DNA of 64,000 nucleotides from the NCBI GenBank assembly GCA_933207985.1, contig OW240912.1, positions 77,626,829 to 77,690,828 of the forward strand. The letters are read 5' to 3'. The notes beneath the pieces were generated by a model. The model made no database searches and was not told the origin of the DNA. It saw only the letters and a list, made by a program, of their open reading frames with translations. Both the position numbers and the translations under genes were made by a program. The stretch's first letter is position 1. Each line of letters opens with the position of its first letter. Positions 10,773 through 23,279 of the stretch are shown here, piece after piece. The stretch is from Pelobates cultripes (taxonomy: Eukaryota; Chordata; Amphibia; Anura; Pelobatidae).

Positions 10773-11392
10773 TATTCACTAACTTGCATACCTTTGATGT
10801 GACGCCATTTAATTTAAGTTTCTATCCAAAGCATGAGTAGGAAACCATAGAAACGGTAAAACATAATATTATATACCTTCTTACTATTAACTTCCATTTA
10901 GCTTGCCAATAATACTTTTCTTGGTATATATTTTGGGTTATAATTTATTTGCGAAAAAGTTTCAGTCTCACAGCAAACGTGATACGCCCCACACTCCTCT
11001 TCTACCTACTGCTCTTCCCTAATTCTATACAGAAAAGCATGTTTGTGGCTTCTCAACTTCCTTTATATCCCTTCTTTCTCCAGATTCATACCTGCACCCC
11101 GATTCCCTCCGCAAACTAACCTTCCTAACTTTACTCCACCTTTCTATATAACAAGTTCCTTCAGCTACCTCTAATCCTAACTATCTAACTGCCTTACAAG
11201 TCTTTCGGTATTTACAAATGTCCCCAAATCTCTGGCCGTCAGCTTCAAACAGCCCCTGCAACTTCATGTCTCCACTCCGCATTATTATTTTTATATTGTA
11301 AGCGCACAAGTTATTATTCTAAGCACTTCATGTAAAAGTACTGTAATTGATACATTGTAAACTCATTGGCTTAATTAAGCTGAATTTGTGTG
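10773..11392. other. No gene recognised
   Basis: AT-rich sequence with a pyrimidine-rich tract (10985-11300). May be an old LINE 3' region; not identified. Confidence 0.35.
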
Positions 11393-11400
11393 TAATGTAT

Positions 11401-11500
11401 TGTTTGCCTATATTCTGTATAATTACCAATTTTCAGTTTTCGGCCAATTTGTGTATATTGTTTGCCTATATTCTGTATAATTACCAATTTTCAGTTTTCG
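11401..11500. repeat. 58-bp tandem duplication
   Basis: TGTTTGCCTATATTCTGTAT and the following bases to TTTTCAGTTTTCG occur at 11401 and again at 11459, nearly identical, period 58. Confidence 0.85.
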
Positions 11501-11739
11501 CAAAACATAACGTTATCTGGATAAGGGCTCTCTTTACCTTTTGTAAAGGTCTGTTTATATTGTACTTTTTTTTTTCATAATTCTTTATTTTTAATTTTGG
11601 TTTGCATGAAAATACAATACATGAGCGCGTCAAACTTCGATAGCATTGACGAGACTGTGCCGTAATTTACAAAAACATTAAGTTAACGTGTATGAGGAAG
11701 ATCAGAAAAGAAAACAGCATAGTTTTATGGTTCAACATA

Positions 11740-11985
11740 TTATTATTATTATTGCCATTTATATAGCGCCAACAGATTCCATAGCGCTTTACAATATTAT
11801 TAGAGGGGGATTTAACTATAAATAGGACAATTACAAGAAAACTTACAGGAACGATAGGTTGAAGAGGACCCTGCTCAAACGAGCTTACAGTCTATATGTA
11901 GCTTAGGTATTAGACTTTTTTTTTTTCAAATTGTACAGCACTGTGAAATATGTTGGCACTTTATAAATACCTGTAGTAATAATAA
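11740..11985 (-). repeat. Anuran interspersed repeat, LINE-like 3' ends with (TAA)n
   Basis: Contains ATTATATAGCGCC-type sequence (here TTTATATAGCGCCAACAGA, ATAGCGCTTTACAATATT) with a TTA microsatellite; a second, opposite piece follows at about 11930-11985 (TTGTACAGCACTGTGAAATA, TTTATAAATACCTG, TAATAATAAT). I know this as a very common frog repeat. Related copy at 18600-18765. Confidence 0.6.
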
Positions 11986-11989
11986 TTTT

Positions 11990-13310
11990 ATAGTTTCTAA
12001 ATTATGTTGTGTTTTCAAGAACTTAAAAGTCATTTTTCTGGCATAGATGCTGCGTCTAGTGAGACCCGCCATAAAGTCTCAAGGTAAATTATGCCAAAAA
12101 AAAAAAAATGTTTTTAATTCACTGCTCTCCTCTGTGGTACTGAAAGTGAAAATAAAAATCTACATGTTGAACATATAATTTACATATTCAGTATCCTGAT
12201 CAACTCACTGAAAGGTGATGATGGGCTTTCCCTAGGTATATAAAATAAAATAATAACATAGAGTCCACTGGGACCCCTCAAAAAATGAAGAGGCAACTCA
12301 AGAAGTCTCTCCACTTTTTCTTTCTCTACTACATGGGCTGTGAGGTGGAGAGTAATATATTATATTGGCTGTGTGTGGGGGGCCCACAAAGGGCCCAGGA
12401 GACGGCAAGCATCCTTAGTCCTGTATTTATATGCCTCAATTGGCATTTGTAGGCTATAGTGCCCCAAGCCCCTAGCCACCCCCCTAAATATATCACTACC
12501 TACCCCATCACAAAAACACCTGCCCCCATACTTACAATCTGAGTCCTCCACACTGACTGAAGTTTCAATGTGGAAAAGGCCCTTTTAAAGACCTTGCTAT
12601 ACTTTAAATCTTGGTAAGAGTGCTGTTCTTGGTTGGCTTAGAAGCCAAGTAATCAGCGTGCTTTGACGCTTAAGTCCCGTTTTTGCAAGACTTGACCAGG
12701 CAGCAGGCATGTGTATACATATATTCATTTCCCCATATTCCACTCGAAGATTGTGTCGCCAGAGTTGCAAAAGATGTTCTAGTGAATGGTGATGCTGCAA
12801 GTCAATGCCATATTGCTCTGCATTATTTAGACATATAAATATTTATTTACTTAATGCCAAACTATTGTCACCTTCCAAAACAGCCAAGCTGTGACTATAG
12901 ATCAGTTCAAATTATTGTGACCTTCTAAAACAGGCAGACTGAGAAAATAGCTAAATTCAACAATTTTTCCAAATCAGCTCTTTTAGCCTCAATTTTGCAA
13001 CTTGATTTCCAATTCTGTGTCTGGTGAATAAATAAAGTGTGCAGTCATCCTTTCTAAAGATAATCGTGTTTCACTAAAGCAGAGTGACTTTTAAACCACA
13101 TATTTCAATTGATTGATTTCACCATTTAACACATTTCTTGCATAAATCTAACCCCATTTCCTCTACAATGCAAGAAGCAATACATTTCCCAGAAACAGAA
13201 CAGGCACTGACATTTACTTTACCACAGCTATTAAACTGAGCACACATTAAAGTAAATAGTTATTTTTTGACTGTCTCCATTTCGCAGTATTAACTATTGA
13301 ATAATTTCAT
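11990..13310. other. No gene; one dispersed-repeat fragment
   Basis: No coding signal. 12755-12812 (GCCAGAGTTGCAAAAGATGT onwards) matches the complement of about 16660-16710, so a repeat family is present in both orientations. Confidence 0.4.
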
Positions 13311-13312
13311 AG

Positions 13313-13567
13313 TGTCAAAGCCTGACCCTAGAGGCATAACCACAAACAAACCGGGCCCTGGTGCGAAAATTGCTTCCTGCCCCCCACTCCACCATGTGTC
13401 TCAATCCCCCCCCAGCCCCTCCATGTTTCTCATTCTCCCTACACCCCCTATGTGGACTGCAGGGAGGAGAATTAAACACATGGAGGGCTGGTAGGGAGAA
13501 ATGAGGCACATGGGGGGATCAGGCCAATTTTTGCTCCAGGCCTGGTGGTTTCTAGTTACGCCTCTGT
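13313..13567. mobile_element. hAT-like non-autonomous fragment
   Basis: Left end TAGAGGCATAACCACAAAC and right end GGTTTCTAGTTACGCCTCTG are imperfect inverted repeats; the GGGCCCTGGTGCGAAAA block recurs at 44280-44300. No convincing target duplication. Followed by a C-rich stretch with repeated CCCCTCCATGTGTCTCAT units to about 13720. Confidence 0.4.
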
Positions 13568-14809
13568 CTCCATTTGTCTCATTTCAACTCAGTCCCTCCA
13601 TGTGTCTCATCCTCCCACCTACCGCTCCTCCATCTGTTATATTTTCACCCCAGCCCCTCCATGTGTCTCATTCTCCCATTCAGCCCCTCAATGTGTCTCA
13701 TCCACCCAGCCTGCCATGAGTCTCAAACCAGGGCTCAGTGGTCCTGTATTTTTTTTTTTTGTCAATCTATCTTTTTATTGTCATATTAAAATTATACATG
13801 ACATAAACAAATTGTCATCTTAAGTATGCGATATCAAGAGAAAATCAGCAGGTAATACACAGACTACAAGATGCAGAATATTAGGACTATGCTTAATTCA
13901 TATTTGTTGGCTGAGATAATATAGCATTGACTGGTATTCATACAAGCTAGTAAATTCACAGGCATATTAGACTAATCAGAAAGATAAAAAACTTAAAAAA
14001 GAAATGCAACTGCACCACACTGAGCTGTGTGAAAACAGATTTTCCTTTTCAAAAGAAAAAAATGATACCAGGGCATGTGAGGGCTAGTAAGAACCTCTTG
14101 CCCCCCCCGGCACATAGCCCAGATGTTTCAGGAACTGTAAGAAAGTGCCAACAAGCCGCTAGGTCTGCTTGCAGGAAAATGCCCCATTTTTCCCAGTCAA
14201 GGCGCTCCATGTGTCACATACTGTCCCAGATTTAGAGCTCAGTGCAAGCCGTCATCTTCCCAATGTAGTTTCACAATGTTTGTGACATCTTTTATGGATC
14301 CTCTGACAGTGGACGCTGTGAAGGTGTTGAAAGCCCCTAAGTGCCCACCGCCTGAAAAAAGTCAGATTCTTTCCTCCAGCATCACCATGCTCCATGCCAA
14401 CAACCAATTGGGGCTTTGGGGCTATTCCCAGTATCAGACTAGGTAAGCTGGATGTGTAAATGATGTGTACTGTTGTATAGCATGTGCAAAAACAGATAGA
14501 CCTGATCTACTTGACAATCCCGAGATTTGTCCAAATGCAAGACAAAATGTCTAAGGAAAGTCTTGCTGGGGTCTCAAATGACAGTTAAGGTTCATTTGTA
14601 GACTCTGCTCTGCACGAACCACTACGTAAGTATAGTGCAGGTTAGAGAAAGCAGTTGAAAATAAGTTGTAGCAAGCCCCACAAGTTGCTGAATCAGTCAG
14701 TGTAGACCGGGATAATCGTGAACGGCATATGGGAGAGGGGTGGATAGAGCCTAAAGAAGAGCAGGAGCACTACAAAGAGGGAATTGACTGACTCTCCGAC
14801 TTGAGTCTG
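13568..14809. other. No gene; short tandem units and possible L1 tail
   Basis: Repeated CATGTGTCTCAT units (13590-13720), then a T-run and TTTTTATTGTCATATT (13748-13790), which looks like the complement of an L1 3' end. The rest is not recognised. Confidence 0.35.
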
Positions 14810-15030
14810 TCGCAGGTAATACCCAACTACGGTAAAAAAGGACAGTTCAATATAGTGTCTCAATGAACTTCAGATGAAGAAAAGTCAAGTAGCTGCAAAA
14901 AATGTCAAGAGCTTGATTGGCTTAATATTTCGCAAGATCAGAGGAGCTCCTCCAACATGCAACTTGCTTGGTGGTCCTGTCATTTTAACCCTGCAATGTA
15001 AAAACATGGCAGTTTTTACAACCACTACAG
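14810..15030. repeat. Direct repeat, copy 1
   Basis: Shares long blocks with 16318-16535, for example CAATATAGTGTCT, CTTCAGATGAA, CAAGATCAGAGGAGCTCCTC and CAACATGCA. The two copies lie about 1.5 kb apart in the same orientation. Confidence 0.75.
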
Positions 15031-16317
15031 CTTGTAGTAGGAGATTTCCTGCTTAAAATATATACTGGATATTTTATACTGTGTATTTTAATATTAAAGT
15101 AATTTTTGGTCATTTGTTCCAATTATTCTTTTTTCTAGTTTTATATACACATTATTCTTTCTTTTTTAACCTGGCTTTTTAGTATTTTTTTAGTATATTT
15201 TTTGGTATTTTATGTACTATTATATACCAACACCTACTTCGGAAGTCTCCTGTACTCCAAGAAATCCAGAGGTGGGGCTCAATCCACCCATGCTGACACA
15301 TAAGAGCAGTCGGTCTGCTCCTCATTTGTAAGTACGTTTTTATCTACCTATATTAAGACTACTATACAGTGAGCACTATCGGCTGTCTCTTTTTTCCTTA
15401 TTTGAGAGTTGGACACCACTGACGGAGAGATACCCACGACATATCTTACAACCGGGGATCATACCACTGTATGCGCTTTTACCCTAGAGCTGGACATAAG
15501 CTCTATCAAATGTGAGTTCTCATCTATTATTTCTTAAATACGTCACCACTGGAATTATACAATACTACACTATTGGTCGTCCCTCTCTCTCTTTTTTTTT
15601 GTCTTCTATGTAAGTGGAACTAATACAGTTTATGAAGACTTCACCACTGCACTTTTTGTGATAAAGACTATTCGCAAGGACACTTAAGTTGGACTTTTTA
15701 TTTATAGAATTTATTTTATCTTTCCTGTGGCGCAGCCTTTTTACTGTTGTTTTACCAAGTCAAGAGCCTGTTTTGCTATCATCTGCTGTAAATATATTTC
15801 CTGTTTTACCAAAGCTCTTGTGCCACTAGTCTTTAGCAGTTCACCAAATTGAATCGCTTGGAGGATTCAATAATCTCTAGCCATATTGGATGATAATTAT
15901 AAAAACTGGTGTGGTTAAATTTTCTGTCATTATTTTGGAATGTTGACTTTTTTTACAATTAGAATTTAGAACAGAAGAGTATACGAAAACAAAAGGTGCA
16001 AACTGACATTTTGGCCTCCTTTGAACACTGTTCATGTTTTAAGACATGAGTGGTCGAAATGGGAGGAAGACCAAAGTTTAATGTGTAATCATGTCCTTTA
16101 CCCGACCAAATATATGTTATTATATTATAACCAAAACAAAGAAGAAATGAGAGACGTATTTATTGATAAATAATTTATTATAACTACGTTATTTCCAACA
16201 TGTACATATGCAACATTTATTATCGAATGAATGTTATCGTTCCCTACACTAGAAAGAAGGGAATCGATGAACTTTAATTGAACGCAAACAAGTCTGTCTC
16301 AGGCTGAAGATGAGTCT
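15031..16317. other. Spacer between direct repeats
   Basis: AT-rich. The part 15230-15680 has the look of a retroelement leader or terminal repeat (short TTT-rich blocks, CACCACTG words), but no open frame or clear ends. Not identified. Confidence 0.35.
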
Positions 16318-16535
16318 GTCTCTGGTAACACCCAACTACAAAACATAAGGTCAGTCCAATATAGTGTCTGGGTGTTCTTCAGATGAAAAAAACTCAAGTA
16401 GCTCCAAAAAATAAAAAGCTTGCTACTCAAGCCTTATTTCTCGCAAGATCAGAGGAGCTCCTCCAACATGCACCTTGCTCGCTCAGTGGTCCTGGTCATA
16501 TTAACCACGCAATGCAAAATATTGCAGTTTTTTTT
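16318..16535. repeat. Direct repeat, copy 2
   Basis: See 14810-15030. Confidence 0.75.
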
Positions 16536-16573
16536 TAGCAAATGCAATTTTGTACTTGCAGGATTAAATCCAC

Positions 16574-16720
16574 CTCTAGTGGCTGTCTTCCTGACAGCCA
16601 CTAGAGGCACTGCCTCTTCCAGACTGAGTCAAATTTGGTCTGGGAATCAAATGCTGCTGAAAGCATTGACTTGCAGCATTACCATTCACTAGTACATCTT
16701 TGGCAACTGGGGAAACACAA
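16574..16720 (-). repeat. Dispersed repeat with a perfect hairpin
   Basis: CTCTAGTGGCTGTC and GACAGCCACTAGAG form a 14-bp perfect stem with a 5-nt loop around 16574-16606. The remainder (AGCATTACCATTCACTAG) matches the complement of about 12755-12812. Confidence 0.6.
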
Positions 16721-16950
16721 TTTGTAAGTGGAAAAAAGAGCACATTTGAACATTGGCTCCTTACAATGATTGGCGTCTTGAGACTTCTAGAGCCATAAGC
16801 ACTACAGTTCACATTAGGAGTATCCTGGCTTGAATATACACCTAAGAACAGATCAACTGTACTGTAACATCTATCTGTAGTTGAGGAAAAGCCATGACTT
16901 AATGGCTACACTATACATACAATATTACAACAATTTCAGCTCTATAAAAC

Positions 16951-17560
16951 TTAAAGGATCACTGTAGGGTCAGGAACATAAACATGTATACCCTATAGTG
17001 TTAAAACCACCATCTAGCCCCCACCCCTCCCCCCGGGCCTCTCATAAATGCCATCATAAATATAGCAAACTCTTACTGTATTCAAGCCTGAAGCTGTAGC
17101 TCTGCATGCTGTTTGCCTCAGAAAAACAACCCTTCTGCTGACATCATCAGAAGTGGTAGCCTGATCCAATCACAATGCTTCCCCATAGGATTGGCTGAGA
17201 CTGACAAGGAGGCAGATCAGAGGCAGAGCCAGCATGATTCAAACACAGCCCTGGACAAACAGCAACTCCTCATAGAGATGAATTGAATCAATGAATCACT
17301 ATGAGGAAAGTTCAGCGTCTGCATGCAGAGGGAGGAGACACTGAATGTTTGGATGCATATTAGGCAGCTATGACCCAGGAAAGATCTCTAACAGCTATTT
17401 ATCGGAGGATGCCAGTGAAGTCATCACTAGGCTGTAATGTAAACACTGCATTTTCTCTGAAAATACAGTGTTTACAGCAAAAAGCCGGAAGGTAATGATT
17501 CTACTCACCAGAACAAATTCAATAAGCTGTAGTTGTTCTGGTAACTATAGTGTCCCTTAT
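16951..17560. mobile_element. MITE with AAGGRNCACTRTAG ends
   Basis: Left end AAGGATCACTGTAGGGTCAG and complement of the right end AAGGGACACTATAGTTACCA are clear inverted repeats about 24 bp long; the left end abuts TTAA, the right TTAT, so a TTAA-type target is possible. No ORF. Confidence 0.6.
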
Positions 17561-17906
17561 AGGTTATGAAAAGATGCATTTTTAATAAATATACCTAGTT
17601 TTTAAATATTTATTAACATTCTAGACATATAGAGCACATTATATTTAATCTATAAGACTTTAACTTTAATCAAATGTGATAGCAACAAATGATTTGTGTT
17701 TATCACAAAACAATCATCAAAATTAATTAGTTTAATAAAACAAAAAAAGAATCATAAATATATGTCACTCTCAACAAATAATTTCTTACGAGGCATGGAT
17801 AGCTGGTTTGTTTATGTGATGAATGCTGCCATCTAGTGGAAATAAAGTTGATCATGCACCATTTTACCCAGTGCTATCTTGTCTGTTCTCCTGATATGGT
17901 GTATAG
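17561..17906. other. No gene recognised
   Basis: AT-rich flank; its last eight bases are the target duplication of the next element. Confidence 0.4.
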
Positions 17907-18472
17907 CAGCGATGTGTGACGGGCACACAGGGGCGCAACAAGATATTTTACCGTGCCTCCCTCTCCCCCGCCGGTGTACTGCTGGCAGGCAGCTGGGGAG
18001 GGAGGGAGAGAGAGGACCCAGGGGAGCTCTAACCTGCAGCTCCGCCGGGTTCTACTCTCGCGAACTTGAAAACGTTGCTGCGGTTACCACGGTTACTCTC
18101 AGAATCTCTCGAGAGTGAACTCTAGCCTGAGCTGCTAGAGTTCACTCTCACAACATGGACCACCAGGGCTTCTCCACCAGACCACCCGGGATTAGTGCTG
18201 TCTCCCCTACCAGGCAAAGGTAAGCAGGGAATGGGGATATCAAAATAATTACTTTTAATTAAAAAAAATATATGTTTATTCATTTGCCATCCTACACCCA
18301 CAGAGACACTGTTTGTAACTCCCCCCATGCACACACAGTGCGCCGCACCCACTGCACCCCCCCACACACACTGCCCCCCACACATACATCCCTGCCCCCA
18401 TAAACACACATTACCCCACATACACACATTACCCCCATACACGCCTTGAACCTAAAAAGTTGGGAACCACTG
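17907..18472. mobile_element. Non-autonomous hAT element
   Basis: Flanked by exact 8-bp duplications GTGTATAG (17899-17906 and 18473-18480). Starts CAGCGATGTG and ends GGGAACCACTG, complement CAGTGGTTCCC, a classic hAT terminus. Internal CA-rich tract at 18300-18440 and an inverted repeat at 18113-18145. No transposase. Confidence 0.8.
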
Positions 18473-19236
18473 GTGTATAGTAAATGCATTGTTAAACAAA
18501 CCATAAGACTTGCTTTTCTCACAGAAATCTCACATCATTACTGCTTATTCATATTGCATAGATTATACTGCACAGATTTATTCTGAATATGTCTCTCATC
18601 GCACACTGGCATATAAACTCATTGAGCAGGACCCTCAACCCCTCTGCTCCTGTGCGTCCAACTTGTATAGTTTCAATTACGTGTCTGTTAGTTCACCAAT
18701 TGTACAGCGCTACGGAATTTCCTGGCTCTATAGAAATAATAAAATAATAAAACTAATAATAAACACAGTAATTTGAAAAGATTACTGCAGCTCTAAGACT
18801 GACACATGACTTTCTAATGACAAAGACATAAATCTACATCCTCCTTTACTATTCACACGATTATTTGCTAAAGTGAGAATGCAAAGTGAATTCAAAGTGA
18901 ATTTTACATTTAAGCACAAAGTACCCTTACATTTGAAATTCCCTTGAATTCACTTAAAATTTTCGGTTTAGTAAATAACCATGTAAATGTTTGGGCTATT
19001 TTACGCTTTAAAACACAATATAAAAGAATACTATTGTAATAGGACTGATAGGTGGAAATAAGGCAGTTAGCCCACTCCCTACAAGCTTTCAATAAAATAA
19101 AATGCAAAAAAAGTGCTAGAGAGCAAATTAATCTCCAACCCACACTAGAGGGCGCCAAATGCCAGCTTAAAAGTAATAAAAGTAATAAAATAAAAATAAA
19201 ATAAAAATGAATGAATATATGCAAGTCAATAAGCAG
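18473..19236. repeat. LINE-like 3' end and low-complexity sequence
   Basis: 18600-18765 holds the common frog tail (TTGTACAGCGCTACGGAATT, CTATAGAAATAATAAAATAA). 18840-18990 contains repeated GTGAATTCAAAG words and 19170-19210 is TAAAA-rich. No gene. Confidence 0.45.
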
Positions 19237-19606
19237 TTACCACTCTTGAAATTTGAAGTGCTCATAAAAGGGAAAAAAAAAAATGAGGAAAAAAACATGG
19301 CACAATAAATTTATTAATGGCAAAGGATAAAATAAAATAGCAATCAGACACACACACAAAACATGCACTGATCTGTGAAGAAAAGTGCAAAGAACGCTGT
19401 GCCCAAACATGGGGCAAAAGTGCAAGCTGCTCACAGTGGTTTCTCCCAATCTGTTTAGTCCCAGTCAGCCACCTAAAAATGTCCTCTGGAGCTTGCCCAT
19501 TCAACGGGTTTCATCCCACGGCATTCAGGAGCTGCTGTTCACCTGTCTTCCTCTCCTTCCTTTTATTCAGAATCTTCACGCCACTCTGTGAGGATGACGC
19601 CCAGGC
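19237..19606. mobile_element. Penelope-like terminal-repeat fragment, left part
   Basis: 19415-19606 is the complement of sequence at 31467-31640 and 30732-30750 (AAGCTCCAGAGGACAT, CTCACAGAGTGGCG). The family includes the degenerate hammerhead-like motif described at 31515. The fragment continues at 24462 after the hAT that split it. The Penelope assignment rests on the hammerhead-like core and on the Penelope-like ORF at 29881-30702 beside the second copy. Confidence 0.4.
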
Positions 19607-20118
19607 ATACAGACTAGAGTTGGATGTTCGGGTTCGGCGGGTTCGGCCGAACTTCGGCATAAAGCTCTAGTTCGGACTCGAACTTGACCCTGAACCTGAA
19701 CCCCATTGAAGTCAATAGGGACCCGAACTTTTGGGCACTAAAATGGCTCGAAAAAAGTCCTGAAGAGGGCTAGAGGGCTGCAAACGGAAGTAAGAGTAGG
19801 ACAAGTGCCCTGCAAACAAATGTGGATAGGGAAATAACTTAAAATAACATAAAATACATAACAATTACAAATAATAATCTTGAACTAGGAGGAGGAGATG
19901 GATGTGGAGTAGGAGGTTGAGGAGGCGGTGACCGTGGCGGTGTAGGTGGAAGTGGCTGTGGAGGAGGAGGTAGCCAACACTGTTTTCTATTTGTTTGTTT
20001 TTTTGTTTTGTTTTTTTAATTGGGGTAGCCCCCAAAATATTGGGACATATAAAAAAAAGAAAACAAAGAATAAGTGCACTTGAGTATAACAATGGCTGGG
20101 TGAAGCCGGTATAAATGT

Positions 20119-23080
20119 TTATTCTGCACAAGGTACAGACAAGTCTGGTGGGATCCATGCCTGGTTCATTTTAATAAACGTGAGCTTGTCCACGTTGGCT
20201 GTGGACAGGCGGCTGTGCTTGTCTGTGATAACGCCCCCTGCCGTGCTTAACACACATTCAGACAATACACTGGCTGCAGGACAGGCCTGCACCTTCAAGA
20301 CATAAAGGGCAAGCTCAAGCCATGTGTCCAATTTGGAGACCAAGACGTTGAATGGGACAGACCCATCAGTCAGTACTTGTAGGCATGTGCACATGTACTG
20401 TTCCACCATGTTGCTGAAATGCTGCCTCCTGCTAAGACGTTCCATATCAGCTGGTGGTGCTGGTTGTTGTGGCGTGCTGACAAAGCTTTTCCACATTTTG
20501 GCCATGCTAACCCTGCCTTCTGAGGTGCTGGCAGTGCCCCAGCTGCATTGGAAACCTCTTCCTCCTCCTCTACCTTCGCCTTGTGCTTCCACTGAGCCCC
20601 CGGTGTCAGTTGGGAATGCCCTCAGCAGCGCATCTACCAGCGTGTGCTTGTAGTCACGCATCTTCCGATCACGCTCCAGTGAGGGAATTAAGGATGGCAC
20701 GTTGTCCTTGTAACGGGGATCCAGCAGGGTGGCCACCCAGTAATCAGCACAAGTTAGAATGTGGGCAACTCGGCAGTCGTTGCGCAAGGCACTGCAGCAT
20801 GTAGTCGCTCATGTGTTGCAGGCTGCCCAGAGGCAAGGACAAGCTGTCCTCTGAGGGAGATGTATCATCTGTGTCCTCCGTATCCCCCCAGCCACGTTCC
20901 AGTGATGCCCACAAGCTGCGTTGGGTGCCACCCTGCTGTGAACACGGTTCCTTCTCCTCCTCCTCATCCTCCTCCTCATCCTCCAGAACTGTGCCCTGGC
21001 TGGACAATTGTGTACCTGGCCTATACTGGTGCAGGAACCCACCCTCCGTGGAAATGACCCCTCTTCCTCCTCCTCTTCCTCCTGTGCCACATCCTGTTCC
21101 ATCATCGCCCAAAGTGTTTTTTCAAGGTGGTGAAATGGTGCTGTTCCGCAGAGCGACTGACCCGTGCGTGCTGCAGCTGAAACTCCACTATCGTCTGCTG
21201 CTGCTCGCACAGTCTCTCCAGCATGTGCAAGGTGGAGTTCCACCTTGTGGGCACGTCGCATATGAGGCGGTGAACGGGAAGGCCGAAGTTACGCTGCAGC
21301 GCAGACAGGCAAGCAGCAGGGTGAGAACACCGAAAGCGCGCACAGACGGCCCGCACTTTCTGCAGCAGCTCTGATATATCTGGGTAGTTTTTCAGGAATT
21401 TCTGCACCACCAAATTCGCGGTGTGGGGTTTTCCCCACAAACATATGAGTTTTAAAACAGCCTGCTGTCGTTTCCCCCTGGCTGTGCTGAAGTTGGTGGT
21501 GAAGGTGTTTCGCTGACCAGATGAGGAGATGGTAGAGGAGGAGGAAGCGGAGTAGGAGGAGGAGGCAACAAGAGGCAAAGAGAAATGCCCTGCAATCCTC
21601 GGTGGCGAAAGGACATGCGCCAAACTGCTATGCGCCTCAGGCTCAGCTGCCACTACATTTGCCCAGTGTGCAGTTAGGGAGATATAGCGTCCCTGCCCGT
21701 GCTTACTGGTCCATGTATCAGTGGTTATGTGGACCTTGCCACAGATGGCGTTGCGCAGTGCACACCTGATTTTCTTTCGCCAACTGATTGTGCAGGGAAG
21801 GGATGGCTCATCTGGAAAAGTAGTGGCGGCTGGGAACCATGTACTGTGGGACAGCCACCGCCATCAGGTTTTTAAAACTATCTGTCTCAACCAGACGGAA
21901 TGACAGCATTTCAAAGGCCAGGAATTTTGAAATGCTGGCATTCAGGGCTAGGGATCGCGGGTGGGTAGGGGGGTACTTCCTCTTTCTCTAGTGTTTTTGG
22001 GAGATGGACAGCTGAACGCTTCCATGGGAGATGCTTGGGGATGGTGGCGGACGTGGTGGCGTTACTGCCACATCCTCTGTTTGCGAGGTGGCAGGTGCCA
22101 CTGTCACTCCAGAGGTGGAGGAAGAGGCCGAGACAGCAGCAGAAGAGGAAGCAGGAGGAGCCTGACACCTTTCTTGGTTTTTGAGGTGCTTACTCCACTG
22201 CAGCTCGTGCTTTATGCATCGCTTCAGGCTCTGATTGCACAGCATGCAAACCACTCGTGTCTTGTCGTGAGCACATTGTCTGAAGAACTGCCACGCCAGG
22301 GAACTCCTTGGAGCTGGCTTTGGTGTGCTCAGTCCCTGGGTGCAGTGGGCAGTAGCTGTCTAGGGGACGGCTGCTCCGCTTTTGCACCCTGCTCCCTCTT
22401 ATGCTGTGCTAGTGCCTCTGTGCGACCACCGCCTCTTCCTCCAAACTGCACACGTCACTCGCATGACCTTGATTCCATGTGGGGTCTAGGACCTCATCAT
22501 CCTCCACATCATCTTCCACCCACTCCGCAACCCTGCCCTCCTTGCTGGTTTGCACACTGCAGAAAGACACAGCAGTTGGCACCTGTGTTTCGTCATCATC
22601 AGAGACGTGCTGCGGTGGTCCTCGCTTGTCCACATCCTGAAACATAAGTGGTTGTGCATCAGTGCACTCAATCTCTTCCACTTCTGGGGTAGGGCTAGGT
22701 GGATGGCCAACGGAAACCCTGCCAGCAGAGTCATCAAAAAACATAAGAGACTGCTGCATGACTTGTGGCTCAGACTGCTTGGCTGATTTGCTGCAGGTGC
22801 CAACTCTGAGCTTTCAGCATGGGACAGGAGACAATGTGAAGGAACTGGAGGCACTGTCAGCCACCCAATCTACTATCGCCTGTACTTGTTCTGGCCTCAT
22901 CATTCGTAGAGCGGCATTTGGGCCTACCAAATAACGCTGAAGGTTCTGTCGCCTACTCGCATCCGAGGAGGGTGTGTCAATTGTGCGTGTAGCTGACACA
23001 GATTGACCACGTCCTCTCCCTGTAACAGGAGCTCCACCAACACCAGCAGGGCCACGTCCCTTATTTGATGCTCTCCTCAT
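20119..23080 (-). pseudogene. hAT transposase, frameshifted
   Basis: A cut-and-paste transposase spread over several minus-strand frames. From its N-terminus: 23080-22814 (Gly/Arg-rich start, then RYLVGPNAALRMMRPEQVQA); 22759-22409 (acidic linker); 22254-21988 (BED-type zinc-finger half with CMLC and H-x4-H-like spacing); 21653-21102 (core with DVPTRWNSTLHMLERL, the hAT TRWNS motif); 20787-20119 (C-terminal dimerisation region with YWVATLLDPRYK, then CVLSTAGGVITDKHSRLS). These pieces fall in different frames, so several indels are needed to explain it; not functional as it stands. Highly similar ZBED-like host proteins exist, but exact target duplications make this a transposon copy. Confidence 0.88.
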
Positions 23081-23279
23081 GCTTTGCGTTCACCCACCAA
23101 ACTAACAGATGGTTTATGTCAGGCGACAATGTAGCCGCCAATAGTCAACAATTAAGTTCACTGACAGTAAGGCAGTGCTGGTGTCCTAAAGAGAAAAAAT
23201 TTCTAGAGGTCACACAACAGTGTGACAGGTGTAATTGATACAGTTACTTCACTGTCTCAAAAAATTTGAATTTGTCAAA

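Noticed and set aside
20811..21374. Plus-strand ORF of 187 codons
   Set aside because: Antisense of the hAT transposase region; serine run comes from the GAG/GAA-rich acidic linker.
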